Below are positions 1-12,159 of a DNA stretch of 64,000 nt, one piece after another. Position 1 is the first letter of the stretch; the number at the start of each line of letters is the position of its first letter. Below the pieces are notes generated by a model. The model was not told where the DNA came from. It made no database searches and saw only the letters and a list, made by a program, of their open reading frames with translations. Source of the stretch: Diplolepis rosae. Taxonomy: Eukaryota > Arthropoda > Insecta > Hymenoptera > Diplolepididae. The translations under genes were made by a program, and so were the position numbers. The DNA lies in NCBI GenBank assembly GCA_030998225.1, contig JAPYXD010000755.1:992001-1056000 (forward strand). The letters run 5' to 3'.

Positions 1-563
1 GTTTTCTGCAATTACGAAAAAATTTATTTAGAGTACATAAAATTTATTGAACTATTACTAGTAAACTCTACCTCCGTGGTGGTGTGGAAAGGAGTTTTAT
101 TTAAGAATATTTGGGATTCTCTAAGAATGAACCAGCTTTTTTATTTTAATATTTCAAATGTGTTTTCTTTCTTTTATGTTTAAGGCAAAAACTAGATCTA
201 AAAAAAGCAAAAAAACCTATTTCTCTAATTGCGTCCAAGATTAGAGCCGGATCTATGCAACCGATTGTTAAAGGTTTTAAAAGTTTTCGCTTTAATTCAA
301 AAAGCAAGTCTTCATAGTATTTTACTAAGTAATGAAAGTATGTCTACAATTGTTTTCTTGAATCCTGCCCAAAGGTCAAACATGGTGCAAAAATGTCGTA
401 AAATAAGAAAAATGTCTGAGTACTTTGAAGAAGTTTTTCTAAATCAATATGTATCATATTCCAATAATATTTAGGAATATTTATTAAAATATTCATCTTC
501 TAAATTTGTTTGATTAATGTACAGAGTACACTTTATATTTGAAATTCGTATACACTCTAAATC

Positions 564-762
564 TGAATCAGTCAAATTTTCACTGATTGAATCAGTGATT
601 TGCCTTTTCACTGAATAATCAGTGGAAACAATATTTTTCACTCTTAAATCAGTTACTTTTCACTGAAGTAATCAGTGAAATTTGACTGATTCACAGTAAC
701 CTGTTTTTAGTTATTTAAATCAGTCAAATTTCACTGATAATCAGTAGATTTTGACTGATTCA
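564..762. repeat. Short palindromic MITE-like insert in repeat copy 1
   Basis: The segment opens with TGAATCAGTCAAA and closes with its complement TTTGACTGATTCA. Inside, the motif AATCAGTGAAA and its complement TTTCACTGATT recur several times in both orientations, so the whole segment can fold back. Near-identical sequence occurs at the same place in the second copy of the 3-kb repeat, so it was present before that repeat spread. Direct copies of ATTTGAAATT(C/T)GTA lie on both sides. Confidence 0.55.
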
Positions 763-1889
763 TATTTGAAATTTGTACAGTTTTTAAAGAAATCCGAAAC
801 TTTTTGAATTTAGTAGTTTATTTATAAAATTTGAGAATGTTGTAGTTGATATGTCTATATAGAACTTTAAGCATTTATGGACATAAAATTTCATTTAAAG
901 TTTCTTCTATCGGTATTCAAAACTTTCAACAATTTTGCAAGATCAGTCAAATGCAAAATTTGACAGAGTATTTAATCAAAATATTTACATTTATTTTTTA
1001 AATATTTTGAAAATAATTCGACTAAAATAATGATTAATAAGATTTTGTAACATTGTGGGAATATTGGAACGCTGCAAGATTAAATTTTGAGTACAATTTT
1101 CAATTAATGAATGTTTAAAGAATTGAGTGAAAGCATCAATTAAAAAATATTTTTACTTTATAAATTTGATTAAGTGCAGTAATAAGAAAATTTTGACTTT
1201 CTATAAAGCATTTCATTTATCTGATTAAAAGTCTGTGCATACGTCACTAAAACGTAAGATTAAAAAACTTTAAACTGCTTTTACCATCAATCTATGAATG
1301 TGGATTTTAAACCGTAATTTAATGTGTCTTATTTTTTTTTGATAAAATATTTTTAACATAATTTTTTGCTTAAAGTAGCCGATTTACTCGATTAAAAATT
1401 GGTCAACTTGTATATTTCAAAATTCTGTAATAAAAATATTTTCATATTATGTTTTTGTATCCTATGCGTAGAATTTTAATTTTAAAATTGAGATTTCTCA
1501 CAAAGAAGAAAGATTGTCTTATTAAAGCAGTTTATTCCCAGAAATTAAAAATCATTTACTTAATATTTCGATTCCAAACATTGAATATTTATTGACTTTG
1601 AATAAAACAGAAAACAAAATTTTATGAAGTTTTAAAATCTTTTTACAATGTTACGAATTGGGCCGAATTTAGAATTACGAAATCTTTCATTAGAAAAAGA
1701 AAAAGTCACTCACATGAAATAAACTTCTGTAAGAATTATCAAGATTGAAGAGATGTTAAAATATTTGAAAAATAATGCAATTGTAAAATTGCAATTTATA
1801 TCAATATTTGACAAATTTTTAGCTTTCTCAATCAAAGCATTATCCGGAAATTTTTAGTTCCTATAAAAAGGTGGAATATTTATCAATTT

Positions 1890-2005
1890 GTATAAGATGT
1901 TGATGTTAATAATATTATTATTTTATACAATTATATTATTATTATTATATACAATTATTATTTGAGGGTCGATACAAGTCCTACTTTATAAATATTTATT
2001 AATTT
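1890..2005. other. 116-bp insertion present only in repeat copy 1
   Basis: Compared with the copy at 21321-24277, copy 1 has 116 additional AT-rich bases here, rich in TTATTATTAT. The inserted block is bordered by ATATTTATCAATTT (1876-1889) and ATATTTATTAATTT (1992-2005), a 14-base direct repeat with one mismatch. This fits an insertion with a target-site duplication, or a deletion in copy 2 between short direct repeats. Confidence 0.7.
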
Positions 2006-2790
2006 CTTGAATGTTCATACATTAAAAAAATATCGAATTAGAGAATTATATGCAAAGTATTTTTCATTAAGCAGACATAAACATGACATAATTAGTTTTA
2101 TATCTACATTTTCAGCTTACTTTTTTGTGGCTTAAGCACACATTTTGAATTCGAAATACAAAAATGCTCTACAGAGTAGAAGTATTTCCTGAATCAATTA
2201 TTATTAAACCTGAATTCTATTGGAAAATTTGTTGTTTACTGTTCAAATCTTTCTACGATTTCAGACGGACAGACAAATTAAGAACTACAAAATATTTCAT
2301 CCAAAAGATTGCACTCCTCCATAAATCTTGTCAAATTGTAACAAGATTTGAACACTTCGAACGAACATTTTTATGTAAAATTTAAAGTTGATTGATATTT
2401 ATATGTTAATATGGAAATACCAATAAACACATATTTTAGTTTTTTAATTTATCTACTGCTATTAGACAATTTTCCAGTTCCGTAGAGATTTTAAGTTTTG
2501 GAATGAAATGTTTGTGCTTAGGCTACAAAAATGTGAGATGAAAATATTTCTAACATATAACTGAAAATATAAATTATGAACTTGAATTTTATGTTCATTT
2601 TATCTTGATAGAAAATATTGTTCTAATTGAAAAATTGTTAAATGTACAAAATTAGTAAGAAGTATATAAATTTGAATGGAAAATTATATATTGATTCAAA
2701 TTTTATACATTTATTGTCACTAAATTTCACTGAAAGTTTATTTTTGAAGTGTTGAAATCCTCATGAAATTTTCCAAGATCATACTGATGT

Positions 2791-3060
2791 TTATTTCATG
2801 CAGACTTTCTTCAAGAAATTGAAGAAAAGTGTTATTTCTTGAACTATATACTTCGTAAATTCAAATTCGTCGTCTGCTTCGCGCCTCTTTTGCACGTACT
2901 CGAGAAAAATACAATTCTTAATTTCGACTCGATAAACGAAAGCGTGAAATCTAAAAATAACTTGAAAACTCAAGCATTGTAACGAAGTCCGTCTTCGTGC
3001 ACCTTCGGCTTTACACGAAGCTGGTGACCGCAGCGTGTAGCAGAGCCGACACACTGACAC
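2791..3060 (-). CDS. Small ORF kept in both copies of the 3-kb repeat
   Basis: An 89-codon open frame starts with MSVCRLC and runs through a Cys- and Arg-rich first third into a more ordinary second half. The same frame is open over the same length in the second copy (23933-24202), with only a few residue changes. VCRLC recalls the start of insect ZAD zinc-finger domains, but no other ZAD cysteines follow at the expected spacing. I do not recognise the protein. Preservation may only reflect the young age of the duplication, so coding status is doubtful. Confidence 0.2.
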   Translation of the reverse strand: MSVCRLCYTLRSPASCKAEGARRRTSLQCLSFQVIFRFHAFVYRVEIKNCIFLEYVQKRREADDEFEFTKYIVQEITLFFNFLKKVCMK

Positions 3061-3308
3061 GCCACGTTTGCATGTGTTTCTCCCAGATGGGAACTTGGTG
3101 GGGGCCGAAAAATCCCACGTTCTGGAGACACTGACCTAGGTTAAGTCAGATATAATCGAACGGTCAAACAGAGCGGTAGTCCTCCGTTTTTATGTAAATT
3201 TACGTAAGTAAGTTTAAATAAATCATACGCATTCAGCTTTGTCATAATAGACTTCAGAGTTTCTACCTTCCATCTCATCAATCTAAAGGTGCCTCCGATT
3301 AACTTCGC

Positions 3309-4711
3309 GTGCACAGCATATCACCAAACTCACCAACACATGAGCCTCTGCGCGATATGCCAATTCGCATTAAAACAGAGGGATTGCCGAAATTCATCAA
3401 ATTAGATTCAAGCAAATTGAACGCGGAGGGTATCTTTGGAGCTTTTAAGGGGTACATGACCGAAAAAAATTATTTTTTCGTATATTGTAGCCGTTTCTTG
3501 TGATAACGCTTCGGTCATGATAGGAAACAACAAATCTTTTAAAACGTTTATGCAGCGCGAAAATCCATCAATTATCTTTATTCCATGTCTTTGTCATAAA
3601 CTCACATTAATTGCAAAAGATGCTTGTGGGAAAATTCCACCGTATATCGAGAAGATTCTGCAAGCGATTGTTCTTCACATGAACAGCACGAAACGATCGG
3701 AAGCGTTCGCACAGATCACTAGAGCTCTTCAAAACACGGAAGAAGTAATTCTTGATTACGCGAAAACGAGATAGCTCAGTCGACTCCTTTGCATAAAAGG
3801 AATGGTTAAGTTGAATCCGTCACTTTTACATTATTTCACAGAATTGCCTTGTTCTCAAAAAAATCAAACTTTCACAGATATAAAAAATCAATTAGACGAT
3901 CCAAGAACTCAGGCGTACCTCGCATTTTTGGATGAGATGCGTCCAATTTTTGAAGAACATCGCTAAACATTTTCTGAAAGAAGCTTTGCTGCCTTATTTC
4001 ATCGAAGGAAGAATAGATTATCGTCAAATCGAAAATCTTCGGATGTGGTAGAGTTAGGCCATGAATGTAATGACATTATCGAAAATTTGTCTCGAGATAT
4101 GGAACATAATGAAGCTGCTATTAAAGAGATTCGTGAAAATTGTCTTGCTTTTTAGGTAGAGACCGTAGAGAAGAGTATCGAAAGATTATATTACATTCGC
4201 GATCAATTTTTTGTCAATTTTTCAGTTTTTCGCGCGGAGCAAGCTTTATCACTTGAAAGTGGCAAGTGAATGGCGACTTCTTCCAACAGAGTTCTATTCC
4301 CAACCCGACATCGCATTACACATACTCTCTTTTGATGAAATATGGAAAACGATTCTTTCTCGCAGAGGCTGGGATGGAAATGCACTATTGCCACTTTTAA
4401 CATCTTTGGTAGGGTGCATTCGCTCCCTGCCTCATTCTAACGCATCCACGGAAAGGACGTTTTCTTTGTTGCCGGACATCTCGAACAAGAAACGAAATAG
4501 ACTGTCCAACGAATCCTTCAACGCGTTAACAGTAGCAAAATCAGCGACAAAGCGCGTTGAAAGATCTGCTCCAACGTTTATTGACGATCAATTGTCGTCA
4601 ATGTCTGCGAGCAATTTATACAAAGCGCCGAAGAAGAAAGCGAATCTTCTAGCTTTGTACTCGGATAGTGAGTCAATGAATGAGAACTTATGTTATTTTG
4701 TCACGCGCTGA
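3309..4711 (+). pseudogene. Decayed hAT-superfamily transposase
   Basis: Three open segments in the same direction (3309-3503, 3517-3774 and 4211-4711) read as parts of one hAT transposase. The middle one contains CDNASVMIGN followed by FIPCLCHKLTLIAKDA, typical of the catalytic domain of ZNF862/SCAND3-like hAT proteins. The last one holds the C-terminal dimerisation region, with SLPHSNASTERTFS and KKRNRLSNESFNAL. Between them the frame is broken by stops (for example the TAG at 3772-3774, and one near 3964) and by shifts, though similarity can be followed almost continuously. The N-terminal zinc finger is not visible. No flanking inverted repeats or 8-bp duplication were found. It is an old, inactive copy. 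Confidence 0.8.
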
Positions 4712-5212
4712 AAAAAGAATTAGGTTTTTTTTTTTTTTTTTTTTTTTAAATGGAAGCTACATTCTCATAAGTTTTAGGAGTTCCATTTTTTGTTTGAGCC
4801 CAGGCTAGAAACTACATTCTTTTTCATTTTGTTCCTTTAATTATTTTCTGAGATTGATTTGAACCAAAAGCCGGATTCGCATTTTAATTTGTTTTCTACC
4901 TTTTTTTGTTTGAATATCAGCTCGATTTAATCTCAATTTCTTTATTGTGTGACGCGTATAATAAAAATTTTCACGCTAAGAAATGCACGTTTACTCGCGA
5001 AATGAAGTGTTCAAAAATATATACAGTCTTTTCTTTTTTCTTTGTCCTTTTCCGATTCCATTACCTTCGCCACTTTTCTTTGTAAATGTTGCTGAAATTC
5101 TTCTATAGGTTTGCTTACATTATGTACTTCTATCTTCATGTTCCCTTTTTAAATATTTTTGAAATCTTCCTTTATTTTTAGTGGTTTTTTATGCCATTAA
5201 GGCTTTTTCCAC
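4712..5212. other. No gene seen; poly-T tract
   Basis: AT-rich sequence with a T22 tract at about 4726-4747 directly after the transposase remnant. I see no coding potential and no clear repeat structure. Confidence 0.5.
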
Positions 5213-6429
5213 TGTCACGTCCCCGTCACAATTAATAGAAATATTATACTTCCATTATAAAATTAAGCGTGAACAGTTTTTTAAATAAAAGTAAATCATT
5301 GTATTGAAAATGTGAACAGTTTGGAAAAATATAAATCATTGTTATACTAAGTAATAGCAGATCTCATAACTGACAAAGAATAAATTATAACAAATTAATT
5401 TGACTGATAGTTCCATTAGCAACTAGTTTTTTTTTTTTATCGAAAGTTTAATTAACTCAAAAGCTTCTGAGAAACTATTAGTCAGATCAATAACCATTAG
5501 CACATTTGCAAATTGGGCCATGATGTGTGATTCACCATAAGGTTGCTAAGGAAATACCCAACCACCCACCGATTATGAACTTTGGAAAATACTAATCGGA
5601 TCAATAACTACTCATTGACTGGGTCATGATGCGCGATTCACCATAAGGTTGCTAAGGCAACACCCAACCACCCACCGATTATAAATTGGCGGAATTCCAT
5701 CCCGGAGTTCACTCTGATTTGTACCATCGAAGACACTCTGATCTCTACCATCTCTGATATCTACTTTAAAAGTCTACCTTCAAACAGTGGTTCTGATTTT
5801 AATAAAAGTTATCATCAAGGCTGAGCTAATTAAGTTTTACCAGTATGGAGAGTTACCATATACCAGTGGCTGAGTGCTCTAATTTTCCTGGAAATCCTCA
5901 GAGTCCAACACCCGAGATGCAGTTGTGAATTTTACCTTGGGAAGCGAATATACCCTGAGTACCTGCAGCGGCGTCTGCTTGACTACCCGGTGAATCGAAT
6001 CCCTCCAATTCAAGCCTGTCCGTTCAAGTACTCCAGGTAAATTTTATATTACATTTTCTCCCCTTTTTTCTCTATCCATTTCTCGTCTTTCGGTTATTCA
6101 ATGTTTGGGTTTCTCTTCTGGAAACATGTAAATTAGAAGAGGATTCCTGTCCTGGTTGCCGAATCGATCCACAAGTAAATTCAAAAAATATATAAATATA
6201 TCTTCCTAATTTGCAATCTGTTAAAAATACTAATTTCTGCTATTGTATTTCTGTCCTTTAACTTAATGTGTAAAAATATATGTGTGTTAAAACTTATTTC
6301 TAAATATATTAATTATTTGAGTGACCTTTTGTTCCCGTTCCCTTAGCTTGAAACCTTGTGTTTCATAAATAAAACACAGAGTGTTTATATAATTTGAATT
6401 GAGTGTGTTTAGTCTTCCGGGACGTAACA
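5213..6429. mobile_element. Solo LTR, Ty3/Gypsy-like
   Basis: The segment begins TGTCACGTCCC and ends GGGACGTAACA, an 11-base inverted terminal repeat with one mismatch and the TG...CA ends of an LTR. It is flanked on both sides by CCAC (5209-5212 and 6430-6433), a 4-bp target duplication. No gag or pol lies next to it and no second LTR is present, so it is a solo LTR of 1217 bp left by LTR-LTR recombination. AATAAA-like signals occur near its 3' end (around 6366). The 4-bp duplication fits Ty3/Gypsy, but the lineage is inferred only. Confidence 0.75.
5513..5687. repeat. Imperfect tandem duplication inside the solo LTR
   Basis: Two units spaced about 109 bases apart share GATTCACCATAAGGTTGCTA and ACCCAACCACCCACCGATTA. 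Such duplications are common in LTR U3 promoter/enhancer regions; a regulatory role here is inference. Confidence 0.6.
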
Positions 6430-6940
6430 CCACCTTTGGGTCTTAATAAATTAATTTTGTTCTTATGGCCCAAAACACCACTTGTTTTTTATCCCTCGTA
6501 AGTCTGCATATTTAAAAACAGTATTTTGTTGGAACCAGCGTAATTAGTAAAGGATTTACGTAAAAATTACATGATTTTTGCATGAAATTTACACGTAGTT
6601 TATTCCAAATTTACATAAATTTCCGTTTTTGTAAACTTTGCATTGATTTGTGGAGAAAGGTTTATGTAAACTTTACGTAAATTGTTTACACAAAGTCAAT
6701 ATAAACAATCGAGCATGTTGATTTAGGATTAAAAACGATTGCAGCGTTCGCGTTATAATTCAATCGTGTTCCTGAATAGAAAAATTACAATTAAATATGA
6801 TTGCAGCGAATGCCTCAATCGAATTTAATTGAACTTTTCTGAATTTCAAAATAAGGATTCAAGACGATTGCTGCGCTCAATTAAAATTATTGCAGGACTA
6901 TAATAATAAGAATAACAGTTAATTTGAGTGATGAAATTAA
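6430..6940. other. No gene seen; low-complexity intergenic DNA
   Basis: AT-rich sequence with recurring TTTACGTAAA/TTTACATAAA words between 6540 and 6700 and recurring CGATTGCAGCG-like words between 6725 and 6890. I see no coding potential. Confidence 0.4.
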
Positions 6941-6942
6941 TA

Positions 6943-8227
6943 TTGGATCTATAACTTAATTCGTGCGGTTTTTTTTCCAAATTTGAACGTTTATTTAAAA
7001 AAACATGTACAATAGTATTATTCAAAGTACTGCCTATCTGAAGCTATGACTTTTTCCCATCTTTCTGGCAATTTGTGGATTCCATCCCATAAGAACTGCG
7101 TCGGCTTGGCGGCCAAGAATGAATCAAGCCAATTTTTGATACCCTGTTCTGATGTGAACCGTATTCCGGTGAGGGCGTTCTGCATCGACCGGAACAAATG
7201 GTAGTCAGAAGGGGCAAGGTCTGGGCTATAAGGCAATTGGGGTAAAACTTTCCATCCACTGTTTTCCAAATAGTTCTTAACCGGAATAACAACATGGGCC
7301 GAGCGTTGTCATCATGGAAAATTATTGCCTCGTGTCTGGTCGCATATGCCCGGCGTTTTTCGGCTATTGCTCTCTTCAAACGGATTAATTGTGTTCGGAA
7401 GCGTTCTCCATTGATGGTTTCACCCGGTTTTAGCAGCTCGTAAGACAGCACACCCTTCTGATCCCACCAAATACAGAGCATTATCTTCGCGCCATGGATA
7501 TTCGGCTTTGCCGTTGATTTGGCTGGTTGGCCGGGTTTCACATATGATTTTTCGCGCTTGGGGTTGTCGTAGTGGATCTATTTTTCATCCTCAGTAACAA
7601 TCCGATGCAGAAATGACTTCTTTTTGTGGCGTTCCAGCAGCATTTCGGACATGCAAAAACGCCTTTCAACGTCTCTCGGCTTGGTTTCATGTGGAACCCA
7701 AATTTCTTGCTTTCGAATGTATTCGGTTGCTTTTAAACGTTCTGAAATGGCTGCTTGAGTGACTCCTAAAGATTCTGCGAGCTCTTCTCGTGTTTGGCAA
7801 CAATCTTCATCGAGTAATGCTTCCAGTTCTTCATCTTCAAACTTTTTTGGCTGCCCAGGACGTTCTTCGTCTTCCAAGCCAAAATCATCACTGTTAAATC
7901 GTGCAAACCACTTTTGGCACGTTCGCTCAGCTAGAGCATGTTCACCACAAACTCCCACCATAATACGATGACTTTCGGTAGCAGTTTTTTTTCATATTCA
8001 AGTAATGAAGAAGAACTCCCCGCAAAAACACTTTTTCAGGCACAAAGTTCGACATATTTCAGTTAAAAAAAATTATTGTTGTTTACGCTTCGAATGAATG
8101 ACATATACTGAAAAAGACGCACAATGACAGTAGCTTTCCAACGCATGTTCGGAATATTGGAACGATGGAATAATAATCAAGTTACGCTATCTCTCAGCAA
8201 ACCGCACGAATTAAGTTATAGATCCAA
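6943..8227 (-). mobile_element. Full-length mariner element, inactive
   Basis: The 1285-bp element has perfect 29-base terminal inverted repeats (TTGGATCTATAACTTAATTC at the outer end) and TA on both sides (6941-6942 and 8228-8229), as for Tc1/mariner insertions. Length, ends and the coding remnant on the minus strand all fit a complete mariner. Perfect ends suggest fairly recent insertion, but the transposase is broken, so the copy must have been moved in trans or decayed after arrival. Confidence 0.93.
7018..8055 (-). pseudogene. Mariner transposase, three lesions
   Basis: Read from 8055 down, the frame starts MSNFVPEKV and covers the paired helix-turn-helix region (LAERTCQKWFARFNSDDFGL). 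It then reaches the first catalytic Asp in VTEDEK, the second in FHDDNARP and the third in YSPDLAPSDYHLF, the D,D34D arrangement of mariner. The reading frame is broken three times: an extra base in a T8 run near 7987-7994, a stop (TAG) in place of the Trp after VTEDEK at about 7575, and a lost base near 7294. All three catalytic residues remain. A functional protein cannot be made from this copy. Confidence 0.9.
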
Positions 8228-8239
8228 TATAATTGATTA

Positions 8240-10130
8240 AATTTATAATGTAAAAACATTGTTTAATTAATGTTTTCACTTGAACCTTCAAACATTCATC
8301 TATTCAAAATTTTACTAAAAAGTTAATCTTACAGCGTAAATCTTCCCAGAATTTTACAAAATCTCATAAATTTGCATTTTAGGCGAATATTTTAAAAATA
8401 TCCGAAAAAAAATATATAATTATTTTGATCATATATTCCGTAAAAATTTGCATTTGGCTGATCTTACAAAATTGTTGAAAGATTTGAATACTAATTAAAG
8501 AATCTTCCAATAAAATTCAAAGTCATTAAATGCTTGAAGTCTTATTTCATGTTTCTTAGGTCTAAAATGAAAATATTTTGCATCAGATTTGGATTTGAAT
8601 TTCATCTTAATTTCATATTGCTTAAGCAGAGATTTTTATTTCAAAAATTAAATGCTGTACGAGAAAAAGAATTTTTTCAAATGAAGTAGTTGACTTAAAA
8701 ACTACAAAACTTTTCAATTAATATATCGACGTGAAATTTTAAACAATTTATGACTTTGGACTTTACTAGTAAATTATATTTCGAATTCTTAAATCTCCTA
8801 TTAATTTTACAAGATCTTTTAACAGTTTAATTTAGGGAAGTATTTTTCAACTTCAAAATCGATACATTCAATTCTATACTAAAATTATTTTTATTTTAGT
8901 TTTTTTTAGCCTAAGCATATATTTTGAAATCAGAATATAAAACTGCTCTACAGAATTCAAGTATTTTGTGTATGAATATAAAACTTCCAAATTTTGTAAT
9001 TAATATATTCATATAAAACCGAGGGGCCGTTCACTAGAAGAATCAATGATTTTCCATACTTATAATCGATTCAGAATCAGTAACTCGTCGATAGATTTTT
9101 CAGAATGATATGGGGAATCAGCTTGATTTAGTAAAATCTTAGAGATTGATTCTGAAAGTTTTAAAGCCGCGTTCATCAGTAAGATTCAGAAGAATCACCG
9201 GGAATTGAGCGAGTCAGCTCGAGTTAGCTTGAGATCACTTAAGATCAACGCGTTAAAACTTGTCTACCATAAAGCGTAGTCTCACGCTCAGGCTACACAT
9301 ACGTGGAGCTGTAAAGCTGTATTGGTTCTCAGCTGACATCGTCGGTGTATGCTATAATATTTGAATCAATTAAGGTTTCACAAAGAATCAGCTAGACTCA
9401 GGCGGAATCAACACGAATCAATTGTAATGATGCAGCTCAATGCGCGCAACTGGCGGAATGATCCCTGTAATTCTTCTGAGATTGGATTCGATTCTTTTTT
9501 TTTCTAATTGTCAGAATCAAACCAGATCATGCTTCAAGTGTGGAATCACATGAATCGCGAGCTACTCAAAGGAATAATTATGTTGATTTAGAACCGATTT
9601 AGAGTGAACGGACCCTCGTATAAAACTTTGAGCATTTATTGACTTCGAATTTCATCTTCCTACGATTTCTGAAGAACAGACAAATTAGAAATTCAAAAAT
9701 ATTTCATTCAAAAATTGCACTTGTCCATAAGATTTTGTGAAAATGTAACCAGTTTTGATCACTCGAAAAAAAAAAATTTCATGTGAAATGTCAAGTCAAT
9801 AAATAGTTACATGGTCATCCGAAGATATCAATGAACATATTTTTTACTTTAGTTTTAGTTCCTATTAGAAATTTTTTCCTGTACGTAGAGTATTTCATTT
9901 TTCGTTACAAAAACGTAAGATAAAAATATTTCTAACTTAAAATTGAGAATATAAATTTTAAACTTAAATAGAAATTAAAATGTTCTATTAAGACATTCTT
10001 CTTAATAGAAAATAATTCTCTGATTAAAAGTGTTTTAAATGTACGGGTAAGATGTATGGAATTTTGAAATTCATGATTTAAGGTTTAATTTGAAAACCTA
10101 GAATTCTTTTCAATTTTTATATTGGTTAAA
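8240..10130. repeat. Diverged relative of the 3-kb repeat
   Basis: Several segments resemble the repeat at 62-3135. About 8440-8540 matches the complement of about 890-960 (CTTTCAACAATTTTG-type core). About 8900-8960 and 9640-9740 match 2110-2300 in the same direction (GCTCTACAGA core). Similarity is patchy and the order is rearranged, so this is an older, scrambled family member. It is interrupted by the hAT MITE at 9020-9618. Confidence 0.5.
9020..9618. mobile_element. hAT-type MITE with 8-bp target duplication
   Basis: The 599-bp segment starts CGAGGGGCCGTTCACT and ends AGTGAACGGACCCTCG, 16-base inverted repeats with one mismatch. TATAAAAC flanks it on both sides (9012-9019 and 9619-9626). 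An 8-bp duplication is diagnostic for hAT-superfamily transposition. There is no coding capacity; the interior is rich in AGAATCA words in both orientations. It lies inside the diverged relative of the 3-kb repeat and is therefore younger than it. Confidence 0.92.
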
Positions 10131-10348
10131 ATTGGTTTCAAGTTTGGCTGTCAGTGAGGCAAATTTCTCCGTTGTTCGGCTCCTGCATCGCAGAAAGTGT
10201 GGGATGTTATTCCGGGTTTTCCTTGCGTTCCTTCTGAAGTGCTTAATTTTATTTTTTGTTGTTTTCAGGGTTAGAAGGGCGTCCGAACTATCTCTGCAGA
10301 TATCCCGCAGAAGCCTTCCTAGCTTAGTTCAGGCGATTTAGTGAAAAG

Positions 10349-12159
10349 CGCGATGTTTTCTTGGAGCAGGCTGAAAAATTGAGTTTAGGCGTCAAAAAAT
10401 AAGTGTAACAACATATCTTTTCCCGTGTTTTCAGATAGATGGACGTCATTGTTTAAATCACGGTTATTTATAATTTTTTTACGAAATTTCACGTTTTTCG
10501 CTAATATCTTTGATTCTTTTCATTTTATCGGAAAATAGTTAAATAACTTTTTTTTCCCCATAAAAAAACCCTACAAAACTAGATGTCGACCGTAAAAAAT
10601 ATTAATTAGGTCAAAAGTTATGAATAAAAGTAGATAATGTTTATGACGTGTAAATAAACAATCATTCAAAGGCTTTGTTTACTCATATCGCGCCGTTAAA
10701 CAGGGTCCGAATACTTCTTACTATTGACAATTATGTGTGCGAAACCTGGAATCGGGAAGTTTGTTAGTTTATGACTTATGGCCTTATAAACAAATTAATA
10801 AACAATTAACCTGTACGAACCTGAGAAGTAGATATGGTGATGCTGTTTTTTTTATCGTTAGATTTCACTATTTTACATTGAAAATCATCATTGTTTAATA
10901 AAAAGATTCAATTTTGCAACAAAGGGAAAATTTGTATATAAATTTCTTAGTTGCAAAATGCATTTTTTCAAGTGTTCCACTTAATTTTCATAACTTTTTA
11001 TTGCGTACACTGAAAGTGTATGAAAAGAACTTTTATTTAGAAAATAAAAGTTCAAGATTCATTAAGAAACAATGGAGATACAGTGCAATGAAGTTTTTGC
11101 TTAATTGTTCAACAATTTTAACGACTAGTCAAAAAAAAAATATGTCGATATTTCGTGGATTAAGTACTTTTATAAACTGTAAAAAACAAATTCCCCGTGG
11201 AAATATTCACTGAAAAAAAATTCATCAAAATCAGCGGAGCGGCGGATTTTCGATAGCTTACGTACGGCGGCAAGGTGGGGAGGGGCTGGATGCACTCTGA
11301 AAAAATATTGATTCGATCGTTCGAGATCGACAGTTTATAAAAGTACTTAATCCACGAATTATCGACATATTTTTTTTTTGACTAGTCGTTAAAATTGTTG
11401 AACAATTGAGCAAAAACTTCATTGCACTGTATCTCCATTGTTTCTTAATGAATCTTGAACTTTTATTTTCTAAATAAAAGTTCTTTTCATACACTTTCAA
11501 TGTACGCAATAAAAAGTTATGAAAATTAAGTGGAACACTTGAAAAAATGCATTTTGCAACTAAGAAATTTATAAACAAATTTTCCCTTTGTTGCAAAATT
11601 GAATCTTTTTATTAAACAATGATGATTTTCAATGTAAAATAGTGAAATCTAACGATAAAAAAATCAGCATCACCATATCTACTTCTCAGGTTCGTACAGG
11701 TTAATTGTTTATTAATTTGTTTATAAGGCCATAAGTCATAAACTAAAAACTTCTCGATTCCAGGTTTCGCACACATAATTGTCAATAGTAAGAAGTATTC
11801 GGACTCTGTTGAACGGCGCGATATGAGTAAACAAAGCCTTTGAATGATTGTTTATTTAAACGTCATAATCATTATCTATTTTTATTCATAACTTTTGACC
11901 TAATTAATATTTTTTTACGGTCGACACCTAGTTTTGTAGGGTGTTTTATGAGGAAAAAAAGCTATTAAACTATTTTTCAATAAAATGAAAAGAATCAACG
12001 ATTTTAGCAAAAAACGTGAAATTTAGTAAAAAAATTATAAATAACCGTGATTTAAACAATGACGTCCATCGATTTGACAACACGGGAAAAGATATGTTGT
12101 TTCACTTATTTTTTGACACCTAAACTCAATTTTTCAGTCTGCTCCATGAAAACATCGCG
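10349..12159. repeat. Large inverted repeat, 830-bp arms, 149-bp spacer
   Basis: The left arm 10349-11180 and right arm 11330-12159 are reverse complements with only scattered mismatches. As a result the same roughly 90-codon frame appears on the plus strand (from 10914) and on the minus strand (ending at 11258). The spacer 11181-11329 is unlike the arms and GC-richer at its right side. The sequences outside both arms differ from each other, and I found no target duplication. A transcript would form a long hairpin. It could be a foldback element or a local inverted duplication. Confidence 0.9.

Larger units (their letters stand above)
62..3135. repeat. 3-kb dispersed repeat, copy 1
   Basis: This block is repeated in the same orientation at 21321-24277, and the two copies match almost base for base. 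Similarity starts at TAAACTCTACCTCCGTGG and stops sharply after CGTTCTGGAGACACTGAC; both flanks differ. The ends are not inverted repeats of each other, so it is not an ordinary TIR transposon. It is AT-rich except for a GC-richer last 200 bases. Copy 1 carries 116 extra bases at 1890-2005. A diverged relative lies at about 8240-10130. It is probably a non-autonomous mobile element, or part of one, of unknown class. Confidence 0.85.

Noticed and set aside
10914..11213. 99-codon frame found on both strands (also 11258-11596 minus)
   Set aside because: It is duplicated only because it lies in an inverted repeat; the sequence is low-complexity and has no known domain.
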